A stretch of DNA of 64,000 nucleotides from Ceratothoa steindachneri (GCA_963969495.1 OZ018329.1:72691452-72755451); one strand, 5' to 3'. Counted from the first letter of the stretch, positions 11,204-22,374 are shown. The notes: generated from the letters alone by a model not told the origin. A program made the numbers and translations.

Positions 11204-12522
11204 AATACCGCGTACATAAGTGTACGTATAAATCTCCGACACAAGCTACGTGTCCCTCCCATATTTCCAAATGCACCAGCCTCGAATTCTCTATCGCCTC
11301 TTTTCGCGCCATCGTAAACTGTGACGTGGCTTGAAGGTATGAAAGACTTATACTGTGTGCCCACAGATGAAAAAGTTCTTTCGCGCGGTGTTTCGAATTT
11401 ATAAGAATTCGGTGCTCTCTCTCGATTTATGTTCGCGAGGGAAATCAAAGAAAAACTTCTCCCTGGATTCGGGCAGAATACCTTGGACCTACGTTGTGAG
11501 GTGGATCTCATTCCGCATAAGAAACGGTTCGTCCGTTGCAAGAAAGGAACTTCTCGGGGAATTAGTGTGTTGCCATCACGGTACTTGTAGGTGCTAAACT
11601 TCTCGCAGATCCTCCCCCCTCTCCTAAGGAGCCAGAGGTTACACAGGACCTCCCTCTGCGGATTACCTTAGACGTAGCTAGGTAATCGGTTTTGGCTCCC
11701 CACTGCAGGAGCCGAATAATTGGACAATCACTTCGAGGAAGAAGTCCGATTTGAGCCACAGTTTGGCTCGCCTTCGTGATCCGGCATAGGATCAGTATAT
11801 CACCGGTCTAGGATTACCTTCTCATTCGGTAACCTCGGACGGCCGGGCTAGGTGCGATCATCGTCACCAGAAGAAGATCTTCACCGTCACTTTCAAAAAT
11901 ACTTACGAACGCAAAGGTATCGTTAATTGAATTATCCCCTCCCCTAACTTCACTAGTTTGTTTGTGAACTAGACTTCCCATCCCGAGCCCATATCCTCGA
12001 GTATTAGAAGTGCTTAATTCAGCGTTTAACTCAATAATAATATTCCATTCGTTCTGTCGGCTGCCATTAAGACGCAAGCATCCTAGTGAGTAATTTTCAA
12101 ATAATCCCCACGAGATTTTTGTAGACTTATCTATTCAGTGCAAGATTAATTCTATTTATATTTATATACGCTGTTGCTTGTTCGAATTCATGTATATTAA
12201 ATATTATTTTTGTGTCTGTGTGTTTAACTATTTTGGACGATCCTTTGCCAATTATTAAGCAATCCACTCGGTTTAAATCTCAATATTACACCGATCCGCC
12301 CATGGTTGGCTTTTACTGAGTGGGGACACACTCAGGGGATCATCATCTTAGTTTTTATCAAAAGGTACGCACTGGGGTTATTCTTATTCACCGGAAGTGG
12401 CTAAGGTATGTGTATTGGATACACTTCACCTCCGCTTCACCTCGGTGCGGTAATAAAATATATGTCCAGGAAGTGGGACTGGGATTACCCACTCACTAAA
12501 CCTCGACAGAAACGCATCACCG
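11204..12522. other. 1.3-kb unclassified insertion inside the DD41D transposase
   Basis: The transposase frame is lost at about 11,203 and resumes at about 12,524. The insert has no recognisable coding domain, and I could not find a clear target duplication. A solo LTR or non-autonomous element is possible. It contains CCTCCCCCCTCTCC and paired GATTACC motifs but no diagnostic ends. Confidence 0.6.
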
Positions 12523-12785
12523 AAGTCCAAGAAAATCTGTGTGGCAAGCCAGTCGTGAGGTAGGCATTACAAAATCGTCTGTCCATCGTATTATGAAACG
12601 TTGTCAATGGAAAAGTTACATTCCAAGATTAGTCTATGCTCTTACTGACGATGATCCAGACCGAAGAGTGCAGTATTGCGAGTGGTACTTGGAACGATAT
12701 GTCGAAAATGGGCACTTTCTAACAAAGATTGTGTGGAGTGATGAGGCCACATTCAATTAAATGGTTAAATTAACCGCCACAATTG

Positions 12786-12864
12786 CACCTCTAGCCCCAC
12801 CAAGATGACCCGTGTACCCAACAGGATTCCCTCTAGGAATCCAAAACTTCACGTAGGCCCACCA
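12786..12864 (+). repeat. 78-bp minisatellite fragment inside the transposase gene
   Basis: Nearly identical to about 8889-8966 of the minisatellite, with differences such as CCCATGTACC versus CCCGTGTACC. It replaces the residues expected between the NRHNC and [11 protein letters not shown] blocks of the transposase, so it looks like a patch inserted at a break. Confidence 0.85.
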
Positions 12865-13604
12865 TGTTATGGTCGAACACCATGTTAATTTACCAGGAGT
12901 TACAGTGTGGTGTGGCTTATCATCAAGAGGATTAATTGGATCATTCTCTTTTGATGCTACTGTGACTGGTCCTGTTTACTTGAACTTGCTACAACAGTCA
13001 GTGATGCCAAGTATTAGAGATAACTTTGAAGATGAGGAGTTTTATTTTCAGTAAGATAGGGCACACCCAAACTACCATCACGATGTCAGATCCTTCCTTG
13101 ATGAGAACTTGCCAAACACGTGGATTGGGCGGAGGAGTTTCGTTGAATACCCTCCGCGTTCACCAGATCTCACACCACTAGACATTTTTTAGGGCAATAT
13201 TTAAAAGACAAAGTCTACGCTATGAAACCTGCAACAGTCACTGAGTTAAAAGCAGCCATTAAACGTGAATGCACGCAAATACCAAACGAATTGTTTCATG
13301 ATGTTGCGATTCCATTGCTTCACGTTGTCAGCAGTGTCTGGACAAGAACGGACGTCAGTTTGGGAACAGGCGTTGACAAAACAATAAAATAATATTTGCA
13401 TATTCTATTAAATTTTGAAAATAAAATGTATTTTAATAATCACCTACTTTACAATTATTTAAAGTGTGTATACATTTTTGGGGGACACCCGGTATTTAAG
13501 TCTGTATTTTGTATTCTTTCTTTAGCACTGATGATGGGATTAGTCATAATCCTGAAACGTTTGCAATAAATGTTACGAGGCATCTACGGCTCTGTACTGG
13601 TCAT

Positions 13605-13606
<2 letters not shown>

Positions 13607-13684
<78 letters not shown>
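13607..13684. repeat. (TA)n microsatellite
   Basis: About 37 TA units, 115 bp beyond the DD41D element end. Confidence 0.95.
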
Positions 13685-13817
13685 GATATTGCATTTCTTA
13701 AAGCACAGATCTAACTGCCTCTCACGCTTAGAAGGCATCACTACTATAAGCTTTAGAAAAACAACAATGATGACACCTCTTGCTTAATCTGTTTTTACTT
13801 TCTTTCTCCCTCTGGAA

Positions 13818-13915
13818 GATATACGATGGTGCTGATTCTTCAGCACCCCAGCTGCTCAGTGTAACAGACTCACGAGGCTCCGTCATCCATTCAACTGGAA
13901 ATAGATTACACAGGC
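13818..13915 (+). pseudogene. CUB-domain-like exon fragment
   Basis: A plus-strand frame reads KIYDGADSSAPQLL and then SVIHSTGNRL. This matches the second half of a CUB domain: the YDG strand, the S-x-P-x-L turn, and the I-x-S-T-G-N-x-L strand. A polypyrimidine tract and AG precede it, but no GT donor follows at the expected place and the frame decays into FEKNFYVPQ. CUB domains are extracellular beta-sandwich modules of cubilin, tolloid-like proteases and similar proteins. A second CUB-like exon is at 17,157-17,257 on the same strand. Likely a broken or duplicated exon; the parent gene cannot be named. Confidence 0.42.
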
Positions 13916-14199
13916 CTGCGTTTGAAAAAAATTTTTATGTTCCCCAGGATTTCTTTGTGGTTTCTTAATGAATCCAACCTCCTGAGCTAAAAAATGAATG
14001 TATATTTGTTCAATCAGGTCAGATTTTCTCAGTACAGCATACACCATTTTCATTGAGATTACCTCATTTTTTCTGAATTTAAAAAAAAAAAATTCTCTAT
14101 CTAATAATGCATTATTACTGTTATATCATATAAACAGGAATACACGTATGTAAACTATAATTCTTTTAATAAACAAAAAATAAAAGAATGCAACATAAT

Positions 14200-16499
14200 A
14201 AAGAAAATAATTATTATTTCGAAGAACAGACGCCCTTGACGATTTTCGTTTGTGCCTGTCATCTGGTGCATCACGCTTCAAACACCAACAGTAGTCAGCA
14301 AGCATGTTTCCGTTCCATTTACACTGGTACCTGGATTCCATTGTTTTTATGTCCTAGGGGAATCTTTGCCCCTGTTCTTTACTGTAATCCCCGCAGTTGT
14401 CGGGAAAATAATCCAGATGGGACTGTAAAAAGTGTATCTTTATAGACCTTCGAGCTCCCAAATGTTTGAGACTTGTTAAGAGCTGATTGACCAGGGCAAC
14501 ATATTCTTCTAGGCTTCTTTTATTGCCTAGAAAATTGTTAACTAGAGCTTTGAAAGTTTTCCAGGCATCTTTTTCTATGTCCTTCATTGATGCATCAAAT
14601 TGCTGATCAAGTTCCTGATTTGAAGTGCATCAAAAATTCCCCCATGGAGCTTAGCGTCACTGATTTGTGGAAATTTTTGAAGAAGAAATTTAAAAGCTTG
14701 GCCTACTTTATTAAGGGTTTTGACATAATTTTTCATTATGCTAAGCTTTATATGCAGTGGAGGGGGAAGTATTTTTTGAGGAGGCACTAAAGGTTCAGCT
14801 ATCGCATTGTTTGATCTAATTCTAAATGCTTCTCGTGGAGGCCAAACCTTCTTCTCATAGTGCATACTATCTGCACGACTGTCCCATAAACATAGGAAAC
14901 AGGGATGCTTCGTGTAGCCTGTTTGCGTCCCAAGCGTAAGAGACACCACCTGAAAAAAATTTAGCACGGTATGTAAATTCAGTTTAATATTTCTAAAAAC
15001 AAATTCAAAGTAATATTTCTTAAAACAATAAGAATATGAATATGTACTGAAAAATCGTGTATGCCGATGCATTAAATCATCGTATTGGAACTAATTGGAT
15101 ATATGTACATCTTATTTTGAGTTTATTGAGTTGTGTTGTATACCTTCTCAATTAGGATAAGTTCCCCATTAACCCAATAGGATGCATTAACCTATAGGGA
15201 CACACTTCAACAAAAAATATAACTCAAAAATGACTCATGATTTCCAGATTTGCATTCTTGTAAAATGTATGTTGACCAAAAGGTGTATACAAGTATTAAC
15301 AATTAAAAATGAAAATGTCAATATCAAAAAGCTTAGAAATGCCAAGTGTAAAATGATCATACCTTTAGTCACCACATATCCTCCACTTATAGCTAGAGTA
15401 ATTTATTGCATCCAGCATTTTTTTCATATTTTCATAACTTTCAGTAAGTTGGATTGAATGGCCTATAGGAACGGAAGCTATCTTGTTACCAATATTCAGT
15501 AACACAGCTTTTAAACTTCTACTGGAGGAATCTATGAACAGTCTCCATTCTAATGGGTTGTAGGGAATTCCAAGGGCCTTAACAAGTCCTTTAATATTGG
15601 CGCAGTATACTAAAGAGCTGGAAGAATGCTGTAAAAAATAGCTTCGAAACTCTTGTTCTCTATTTCTGTACCCCCCTAAATGTTGTTTCTTAAGCGAGAA
15701 GATTACTTTCACGAAGTCGAGAGCCAAGAAGTTGTGTATTCGCCTTTGAAACCCCCAGATCCCTGGTCAGGTCATTTAACTGAACTTGAGTGAATGGTCT
15801 TGCGACCATATCATGTGTGGAAACCTGATAAGACTCAGATGTGTCATAATCTTGGTCAACTTCCATATTAATCTCTTCATGTACCTCTATATGTTCAGGG
15901 GGAGAAGGTATAGGAATTCCTGGGCCATGAGGCAGGGGTTTGATGGCAGAAGGAACATCCGGATATGCCACACTATTTTTATTCTTCTTATTTATACCTG
16001 TGGAAAATATAATTGCATATTACATAAAGGAATTGATTTGGAGTTGCAGATAGTACATAAATGTTTAGTAAAGGATATGTTCATGCTGAATTGAACTATG
16101 TTAGTTTTTAATTTTATGCTAAGTCTTTGCATAATAATGACATTTTCAGGAGCCAGTATAATACAGAAAGCTTAAATTCTTGATACAATGCTCACCTTTA
16201 AGATTTGTCATGCAAAAATAGCAGTCCGTAGTGTGGTCCTTGCCATCTCTCCACACCATGGGAACACCAAAAGAGAGGGACTTCTGTTCGCCCTGACTCC
16301 AGCGTCTTAAACTTATGTAGCATCCCTTGCAGCAGATATGTGGTGCAAAACTTTTATCTTGATCTCTTAGCCTTACTCCAAAATATGCATGATACAAAGA
16401 TTTAATTACAGGAGGGATTGTACTTTGCTGCTCGGGAAAAGTCACTTTGCCGCAAACATAGCAAAATCTGTCGGAGCTATTCTTACATTTTCTGTTCAT
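14200..16499 (-). pseudogene. Three-exon pseudogene of an uncharacterised multicopy protein family
   Basis: Exon 1 (16,499-16,196) starts MNRKCKNSSDRFCYVCG and carries a cysteine/histidine-rich region: CYVCG, HICCKGC and CYFC. Exon 2 (15,997-15,363) contains YPDVPSAIKPLPHGPG, DLTRDLGVSKANTQLLGSRL and EWRLFIDSSSRSLKAVLL. Exon 3 (14,949 to about 14,200) contains GYTKHPCFLCLWDSRAD, KILPPPLHIKLSIMKN and SHLDYFPDNCGDYSKEQGQR. Boundaries are clean: donors TAAAG|GTGAGC and CTAAAG|GTATG, acceptors CCACAG and TTTCAG. It is dead: a stop and frameshift after LGSRLRESNLLA, a one-base loss at GD-LK before the second donor, a frameshift near 14,605, and TAG replacing the codon after GQRFP. From memory, similar proteins occur in many copies in arthropod and other invertebrate genomes with no assigned function. 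Retained introns argue against retrocopying. Confidence 0.78.
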
Positions 16500-16514
16500 T
16501 TTTAACTCAACCAC

Positions 16515-16543
16515 TATTATTATTATTATTCTTATTATTATAA
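16515..16543. repeat. (ATT)n microsatellite
   Basis: Short ATT tract just upstream of the pseudogene start; it encodes the Ile-rich extension of the longer open frame, which I therefore reject as the true start. Confidence 0.8.
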
Positions 16544-17156
16544 TGCTAAGCAATTTTTAACCTGCAAAATATAAACCTATTTGCATAATTACTTGAAATG
16601 TAGACAAAATCTACTGCGAATAGAGCAGTGCAAAAACTATTGAAATTTGATGTAATATAGGAGATGTATAAACTATAAAATTATTATCACCCCCTGTATC
16701 GCAAAAACTGGAGGTGATAGAGAAAAACGGATGACAGATTCGGATTTAGGAGGTCAATTTTATTAAGAAACACTATAGAAAACCTAAGGTACATTTTTGA
16801 CGCAGACCAGTGTTATGGTTCCACGTTTTTTATCCTTTGGCTGAAAACTTCATGGTGATATACTATTATATTTCGGATCTCAGTAAGCATTTTGTCCTTT
16901 TCTTAGCTCAATCCAAGCAGTGCTTGCTTGGATTCAGTCCCTGCCTTGACTTCAGAAATCCAACACCGAATCCACTAATCTAGCGAGAGCTCGAGATTTT
17001 AACCTAACTTTTTTTGGTAAGTGAAAAAATAATGGTTAGTAAATAATTAAAATACATTTGTCTACCTCTCTTTCCATTTTCTTTAGAGGGTGAATTTTAA
17101 CGTCCTGTTTCTTTCTTGCGGCGAAGTTTCCTCGTTTTAGCTTCATTTGTCCACAG

Positions 17157-17257
17157 CTTACGACGTTGGCGGTGGAGGCAGCTGTAATGACACCTTCTTG
17201 GAAATCTACGATGTCCTTTCCTCCAACGAAGTGAATTTGTTTACAACATTATGTAAA
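17157..17257 (+). pseudogene. Second CUB-domain-like exon fragment
   Basis: The frame reads YDVGGGGSCNDTFLEIYD and then NLFTTLCKG. C-N-D-x-F-L-E-I-Y-D is the central CUB signature, with the Cys that pairs with the Cys in the LCG strand. The exon is bounded by an AG (CCACAG or TTTTAG) and a GT (GGG|GTGAGG). YDG has become YDV and LCG has become LCKG, so it may be divergent or decayed. It overlaps in alignment with the exon at 13,818, so the two come from different CUB modules or from a duplication. Confidence 0.5.
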
Positions 17258-17579
17258 GGGGTGAGGAACTATTATCCTAAGATCGTTCGAAGTTCATAGG
17301 TTTGGGTCCTTAGTTCGTATTTAGAAGCCCTCTGTTCTTCTGCATGAACTCGTTCAGGGAGATTCGATAAACCTTCTGCCAGGTCTACCACCCACGGGTC
17401 CTTGTCACCAGCAAGAACTACGAGACCGAGTGGCTCTAAATCAATGTTGGTGGTGGTCACAAAGAAAATTTTGTCATCCTATGACTGGTGCCATTAATCC
17501 CCACACATACACTTTCCTAAATGCCCGAGTCCATTACAGAAGAAAAGTAGCAACTTTGAAATTTGTTCCATAATAAAAT

Positions 17580-17720
17580 TAAGGGCGCCAATAATAATAA
17601 TAATCATAGTCATATAACAATAATAATAATGATCATGTTAATAATAATAAGTCATAATAATCATAGTCGTATAACTATAACAATAATAATAACAACAATA
17701 ATAATAATAATAATAATACA
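17580..17720. repeat. Imperfect (ATA)n/(AAT)n microsatellite
   Basis: Interrupted ATA/AAT units over about 130 bp, with CATAGT and CATAAT interruptions. Confidence 0.9.
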
Positions 17721-17859
17721 GAAATTATCCCCTGTTACTCCTCTTTATGATTTACTAAACACAAAGCTACTCCTTTTCTTCTGCCAACCATCGACCCCCT
17801 TCATAGTGATGGGTTGCGATGTGTGGTAGGAGCTTTCCAGAGTTCATCCTCAGGAAGAA

Positions 17860-19200
17860 GGACACAAACAAATGCCCCCTTCCCCCTTTCAGACACCTCC
17901 TTCATGCAGCCCTTTCATAAGCCTTTAATTTCACTCACAACAGAAAATTGGGGACATCATGCTATCGTGTAACTTTCTCGTACATTCCATACTCGAGCCT
18001 TTAGCATTCACTAACTCACTAATTGAACTGAGAATTTCCTAACACCCACACTCTAATTATCGCATTTTGCCTCATCCATACCACTCGAATAGAGTGCACC
18101 TTACACGACTTCGCCATGGTCATCACCAATCACTCAATACATACAAACACCGCCATAGCTGACAGACCTTTGCTCTCTCTGTCAAACTAACCCCCACACC
18201 ACAAAAGAGTGCATTAGCTTGGCAACTCTCCGCCAACACAATAACATTACTGTCCTGCAGCTTTAGTCAAGTCCACGGGATGTGGTGGCCTACCTACGTG
18301 GTTTAGGCTTCCGGGAACCACAACAACAACTCGACTGAGATAATTAAAATATTGTATTTACTCAAGGCCTCATCTTCACTCCCACGCACCATCAGCTTAC
18401 TCATTTCTTCATCTAATTTCAGCCCCGTGGTCACACATGCGCTGGGATATTCTCCCATCAACATTTCCGAAATCGTCCTCACTCTCAACTACTAGCCCCA
18501 TTCATCAGCTCACATCAACGCCCCTTCTCCCTTACTCCTACTTGTACTTCTTTAAGCACACAATCCATAAATACACATTTCACAGTCAGCGACAACACAC
18601 TCTTGCCTCACGCCCCCTCACATATCAAACCACCCATACCATCTTCCACCTTAACGCAGGATATACTTCAATATGAAAACTATTTACACCATATAACAGT
18701 TTTCGAACCTATTTATGCATTTTTACAACCTGCCTGAGTGCTTCCCCACCCACGCCATTATACACTTTCTCCCGATTCATAAACCCAACATACTCTGCAC
18801 CCTCTCTCTCATACGTTCTCAACCTCCCACGAGCACCCAACAGCGCTAACCCACCGTGTTGATCCACTAAAATCTTTAACACCTACCATCTTATCTTTCT
18901 CACACCCACCATTCTATCATCTTTCTCACACCACCACTCAAAACTTGTCCATCCGCATTATCGACCCTACCCAACAAACGTACCTCCCCCCCTGCAATTC
19001 TTTTATTCATCTTACCCACCCTCTACTTATACAGCAGTATTAGCTCAGCATTCTTCCACTCCCCAAGCACTTATCCACCTTTACATCAATACAACCGTAT
19101 CTATTCCATAATGCAATCACCACTACTCTTTTCTATATTATGTCGGCTATTATATCAGCTGATCGAGCTACCTCCTTCTCATTTGCTATGATGAGGTGAC
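17860..19200 (-). mobile_element. Decayed RTE-like LINE reverse transcriptase
   Basis: Minus-strand relics in the expected order: GFMNREKVYNGVGGEALRQV (about 18,780-18,720; compare the F-D-x-E-K-A-Y-D-x-V block), GGVRQECV (about 18,620; compare GVRQGC), and SACVTTGLKLDEEMSKLMV (about 18,435-18,375; the block after the catalytic FADD). Stops and frameshifts occur throughout. The plus strand is C/T-rich and G-poor, like the relic at 5.5-7.5 kb. The catalytic FADD itself is not readable. Confidence 0.5.
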
Positions 19201-19379
19201 CATATTGCAATCCACATACAAATCAGTGTGACGACTAGCAAGCCCGGTCTCGTTTGGGAGAGGAGAACGATCACACTTTTTTTTCTTTTTCCAAGAATCA
19301 ACGAGCGTAGGAAGCCCCCATGACTCAGGAAAGAGCCCCTCGTTTCACATCAAGAGATTGTAGATTGGATACCCTCAAC

Positions 19380-19628
19380 ACTTTCAGTAGGTTCCGCGGA
19401 CGGAAAAGTGATGTGTTGTGTTCGCGATGGAAGATACATTGATGTTATTTTTCTGTGTGTGTTGACGTGTGTGGGTGGAGGTACCTGTGCCCACGTGTCA
19501 GGTTAAGTGTGTCCGAAAATCTAAGACTAGCTCCCTAAGATATTTCTTTTGTATGTCCACTGGCGCTTGGATCGAAGCCCATACCTAAGCAAGAAATCCA
19601 ACGCCACTATCCACCAGGCTAAGGGGCT
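19380..19628 (-). mobile_element. tRNA-derived SINE-like sequence
   Basis: On the minus strand 19,628-19,555 looks like a tRNA head: TTAGCCTGGTGGATAG resembles an A box and GGCTTCGATCC a B box about 45 bp later. The sequence below it is an unclassified body. Divergence from a functional tRNA and lack of a clear acceptor stem suggest a SINE, not a tRNA gene. Confidence 0.4.
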
Positions 19629-20880
19629 CGTCAATTTGCTTTCCTGGCCACCGTTCTGACGGGACTCAGCGCCCCGTCCGGACCTAGCTTTGCCTCTTAT
19701 CCTTCTCTTACCTTAATTCATCACTTTGCATACAATCTCTTCCACATCTTTTTCTGGTCGACCTCTAATTTCACAGGGTAGACAGCGACCAGCTTTCTCT
19801 CACCCAACCATGTGGGATGGGGGCTGAAGAGGGAGGAAAAAAAGCCCTCTTACCCCTGAGCTTCCGTTTGGGGTGGTGGGTTTTTAACAACCTTCCTCAC
19901 ATCCTCTTTATCTTTCATTTTCACAGTTTATCGACTTTACGTCGTACCTAACGTGGAGCCCCCATGCCAATGCGCTGCCAGGTCATTAGACGGGAAGATT
20001 GGCCTCAAATGGCGGCAGCTGGCTTTGCCGGCCCTTTATTCACCCCTCGCAGAGCAGGCTACTGCGTGGGGTGATTAGCGTTTGCCTTCCGTGAGACTTA
20101 TAGGGTCATCATGCCCAATGATGAGGCAAATGAAAAAAATAATACCTCCCCCGACCCGACCATCACCGGAGCCGCTTTCGGGCAGATCCACGGAAAAAAT
20201 AGAGGTTCATCCCCCCCCCTCCTGTGCTTTAGCAGGGGATCATCCCAAACTCTTTTACCGGAGAGGAGGCTTACTCCTCTCCTTTACCTACGGGTGCAGG
20301 GGGCTCCCCCTTACCCCCTTTGTAACTTTCTCCAGCAGCAATCCCGCCCCTTTTACTTTCCAAGGGTACTGCCAATAAAGCAGGCAGGCGGCCCATAATT
20401 GACCACTCTTGGTGGGGGAGGCTCGATAGGGCCAACCCCCTTAGGAGGAGGGGGGTTGACATGTCCCGTGGCCCGTGTCCTCTAAAGTCCTGCTCGCGTG
20501 CAGATTAGGCATACTGGGGGGGGGGGTCACAATACGTACCCCACTCTCTTCCCCGATGGATGCCGGTTCGCCGGCCCAGGACATAATGAAAGGTACATCG
20601 AAGGTGACCCGTAATGTCTTATGGGGAGATGGCCGAATGGACATGGTCCCTGAGGTGACGCAGCTCCATATGGTAGGATCTTCCATGGGGTCGAACCCGG
20701 GCTCGGTGCCAATCACAGAACCCGTGTCCGCCCCTATGCAAGCATATCCTCAGACAGCTCGGGTCACCGAGGCCTCACAAGGACAGGAGGTATCTCCTCC
20801 CCCGGCGAGGGCTCCTGTGACAAGTATAACTTCTCCGAAATTTAAAATCCTTATGTTATTTTACATTCTGTTTCGACTGA
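19629..20880 (+). mobile_element. LINE family A, 5' fragment (UTR and start of ORF1)
   Basis: Homologous to 27,606-28,860 of the longer LINE-A copy: shared blocks such as GGCCTCTAATTTCACAGGGT and AAAGCAGGCAGG. The frame from 20,475 (SSKVLLACRLGIL, then AQDIMKGTSKVTRNVLWG) parallels the ORF1 start of the minus-strand copy near 44,228 (SKVLLVCISGLQG). It ends near 20,880 without reaching the gag-like or zinc-knuckle parts. Confidence 0.7.
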
Positions 20881-20889
20881 TATAATTTT

Positions 20890-22075
20890 CCAGGTCTTCC
20901 CAAGGTTAGTCCGGGTATTATTAAAAGAAAACTAACTATGTGTCGGAATGCCCCACTTATTGAATGTTTTGAAGGTCGTCAGGTGCTAAGGTCATAAGTC
21001 AGAATAATTGAGAGCACGCGACTTAGGTCTTTTGACCTTGTTGTTTTGTTTTCTATGGAAGGAAATAAACAAAATCAGAGGAAAATTTAAGTGAATATTC
21101 TGATCAATTTTCCTGGAAATTTAACGAGCATTTTGAAGAAAATGTAGATTTGGGGTATTTTGTTCTCTACTTTGGGAGGGTATAGGGGCATTAAGGATGG
21201 GAGGGCGCACAATCCTTCAGGTGCGTTATGCTGGCCCTTGCTACAGCGGACAGCTTGGGCGGGCAATTGGCCCAGGTTTCAGGATCTCTCCCAAACCAGT
21301 GTATTCTATGTATTTACGAAAGCCATTATCTCCGTTCTAAATTTATAAAAATCAGACGAAATAATTAGTTTGTATATCTAAGTCGAAATTAATAAAAATT
21401 TTGCTTGACAGTTAATTAATTATAATTGGTCCTATTTTCATTTGTTGAATTATCTAACTAAATCTTATCATTTTATTAATGGTTATTTCTTTGATGTTCA
21501 ACGCCTTGAATCTTGCCTTTGACGGATGGTGTCAGTACAATATTTTATAAAATGCTCCAATTAATTAAATAAACAAATATAATTGCACTAAGTAAAGGAA
21601 AATACCACTAATAATAATAATAATAAATAATAATAATTAACTATTATTATTATTATTATTATTATCATTATTATCCCAATCGCTCTCTCTCTCATCTCTG
21701 GTAGGATAATTGAAAGAGAATCGCTATTGCATTATTCTCCTCTCCCAGGTCAATGAACGATCGGGATCGTAGAAATCCAAACAAATATTTCCTATTATAA
21801 TAATTAACAAACACGACAATGAGGGACAATGTTTGCAGGGAGTAAAAATCCCTTACTATAAAGGGCTGGGGTCCTAGTTTTATATAAGGCAAGTGATTTT
21901 AATATGGTATTTTGTTTTAATTAGCAAATCTATAGACACCCCCCCTCCCTAAAAAATCGTCGAAGAATTTCTAATTTCACTAGATAACATTCCTTTTTAC
22001 TTTTTTATCCCTGGTCAGAAAATGTCATTTTCTGATTGATTATTCCTTAAATAATAGTTTCAAATTTAATTTCTA
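20890..22075. other. No recognisable gene
   Basis: AT-rich sequence. An (ATA)n tract meets a (TAT)n tract at 21,609-21,664, forming a possible AT hairpin. No domain recognised. Confidence 0.5.
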
Positions 22076-22156
22076 AATTCCGTTTTTGGCATTCGAAAGG
22101 GGAAGATTCAAAGTATCTTGCATATGAAATCATCCTGAATAGGAAGGAGATTACTG

Positions 22157-22160
<4 letters not shown>
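22076..22160 (+). repeat. Terminal-repeat fragment of the Tc1-like element
   Basis: About 80 bp matching the inverted repeats of the element at 23,860-25,342 (ATTCGAAAGGGGAAGATT; GAATAGGAAGGAGATTACT). It ends in (CA)n(TA)n. Confidence 0.75.

Positions 22161-22166
<6 letters not shown>

Positions 22167-22210
<44 letters not shown>
22167..22210. repeat. (TA)n microsatellite
   Basis: About 22 TA units between the Tc1 terminal fragment and the SINE-like repeat. Confidence 0.95.
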
Positions 22211-22212
<2 letters not shown>

Positions 22213-22372
22213 AACAAACCGCAAGAAACAGAAAACGGGAATAGTTTTCTTCGGTACGGATCTATTGCGAATTAGGAAATACTCGTAATATTTGCAAAGA
22301 AAAAAGTTCCCGCTTTCTGTTTCTTGCGGTTTGTTGGGTTGATTTTCATCATTCTTTAGCAGTCATGAAAGA

Positions 22373-22374
<2 letters not shown>
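22211..22374 (+). mobile_element. SINE-like repeat fragment with 31-bp inverted repeats
   Basis: Arms 22,211-22,241 and 22,307-22,337 (starting CCAACAAACCGCAAGAAACA) are inverted with one mismatch. The interior (GCGAATTAGGAAATA) and the part after the right arm (TTTTCATCATTCTTTAGCAG, TCATGAAAGAT) recur in the copies at 9,590 and 25,650. It is bounded by (TA)n on both sides. Confidence 0.65.

Larger units (their letters stand above)
10941..13391 (+). pseudogene. DD41D mariner-like transposase pseudogene
   Basis: The N-terminal part (10,941-11,203) is a helix-turn-helix DNA-binding region of the DUF4817 type: MMAVKVNFEERKFILKCYWK, then the GRPRT hinge (RSGRPRTLSSATK). It resumes at about 12,524 with [20 protein letters not shown], the second helix-turn-helix. 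The catalytic core follows: VWSDEATFN (first Asp, about 12,740), [15 protein letters not shown] (about 12,900), FYFQ then stop then D (second Asp, about 13,055), and RSPDLTPLD (third Asp, about 13,180). The second and third Asp are 41 residues apart, matching the DD41D group. Damage: in-frame stops after SSATK and before the second Asp, a frameshift near the third Asp, and two insertions. The product would have cut and joined the element at TA sites. Confidence 0.85.
10744..13492 (+). mobile_element. DD41D mariner-like transposon with about 88-bp TIRs
   Basis: The ends are long terminal inverted repeats, 10,744-10,831 and 13,403-13,492, starting CCGGGTGTCCCCC and flanked by TA on both sides (10,742-10,743 and 13,493-13,494), the target duplication of the IS630/Tc1/mariner superfamily. 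A second partial copy of the inner TIR (TTTAAATAATTGTAAAGTAG) lies at about 10,882-10,901. Inside is one plus-strand transposase gene broken by two later insertions (11,204-12,522 and 12,786-12,864). TIR identity is high by eye, so the element is fairly young although its gene is broken. Confidence 0.9.

Noticed and set aside
16500..16553. Upstream start for the first exon of the minus-strand pseudogene
   Set aside because: The extension is an Ile-rich translation of an (ATT)n tract; MNRKCKN at 16,499 fits the family start.
17272..17460. 62-codon minus-strand frame with LGLVVLAGDKDPWVVDLAEG
   Set aside because: It looks protein-like, but I cannot match it to a family, it has no flanking support, and it directly abuts the CUB-like exon on the other strand.
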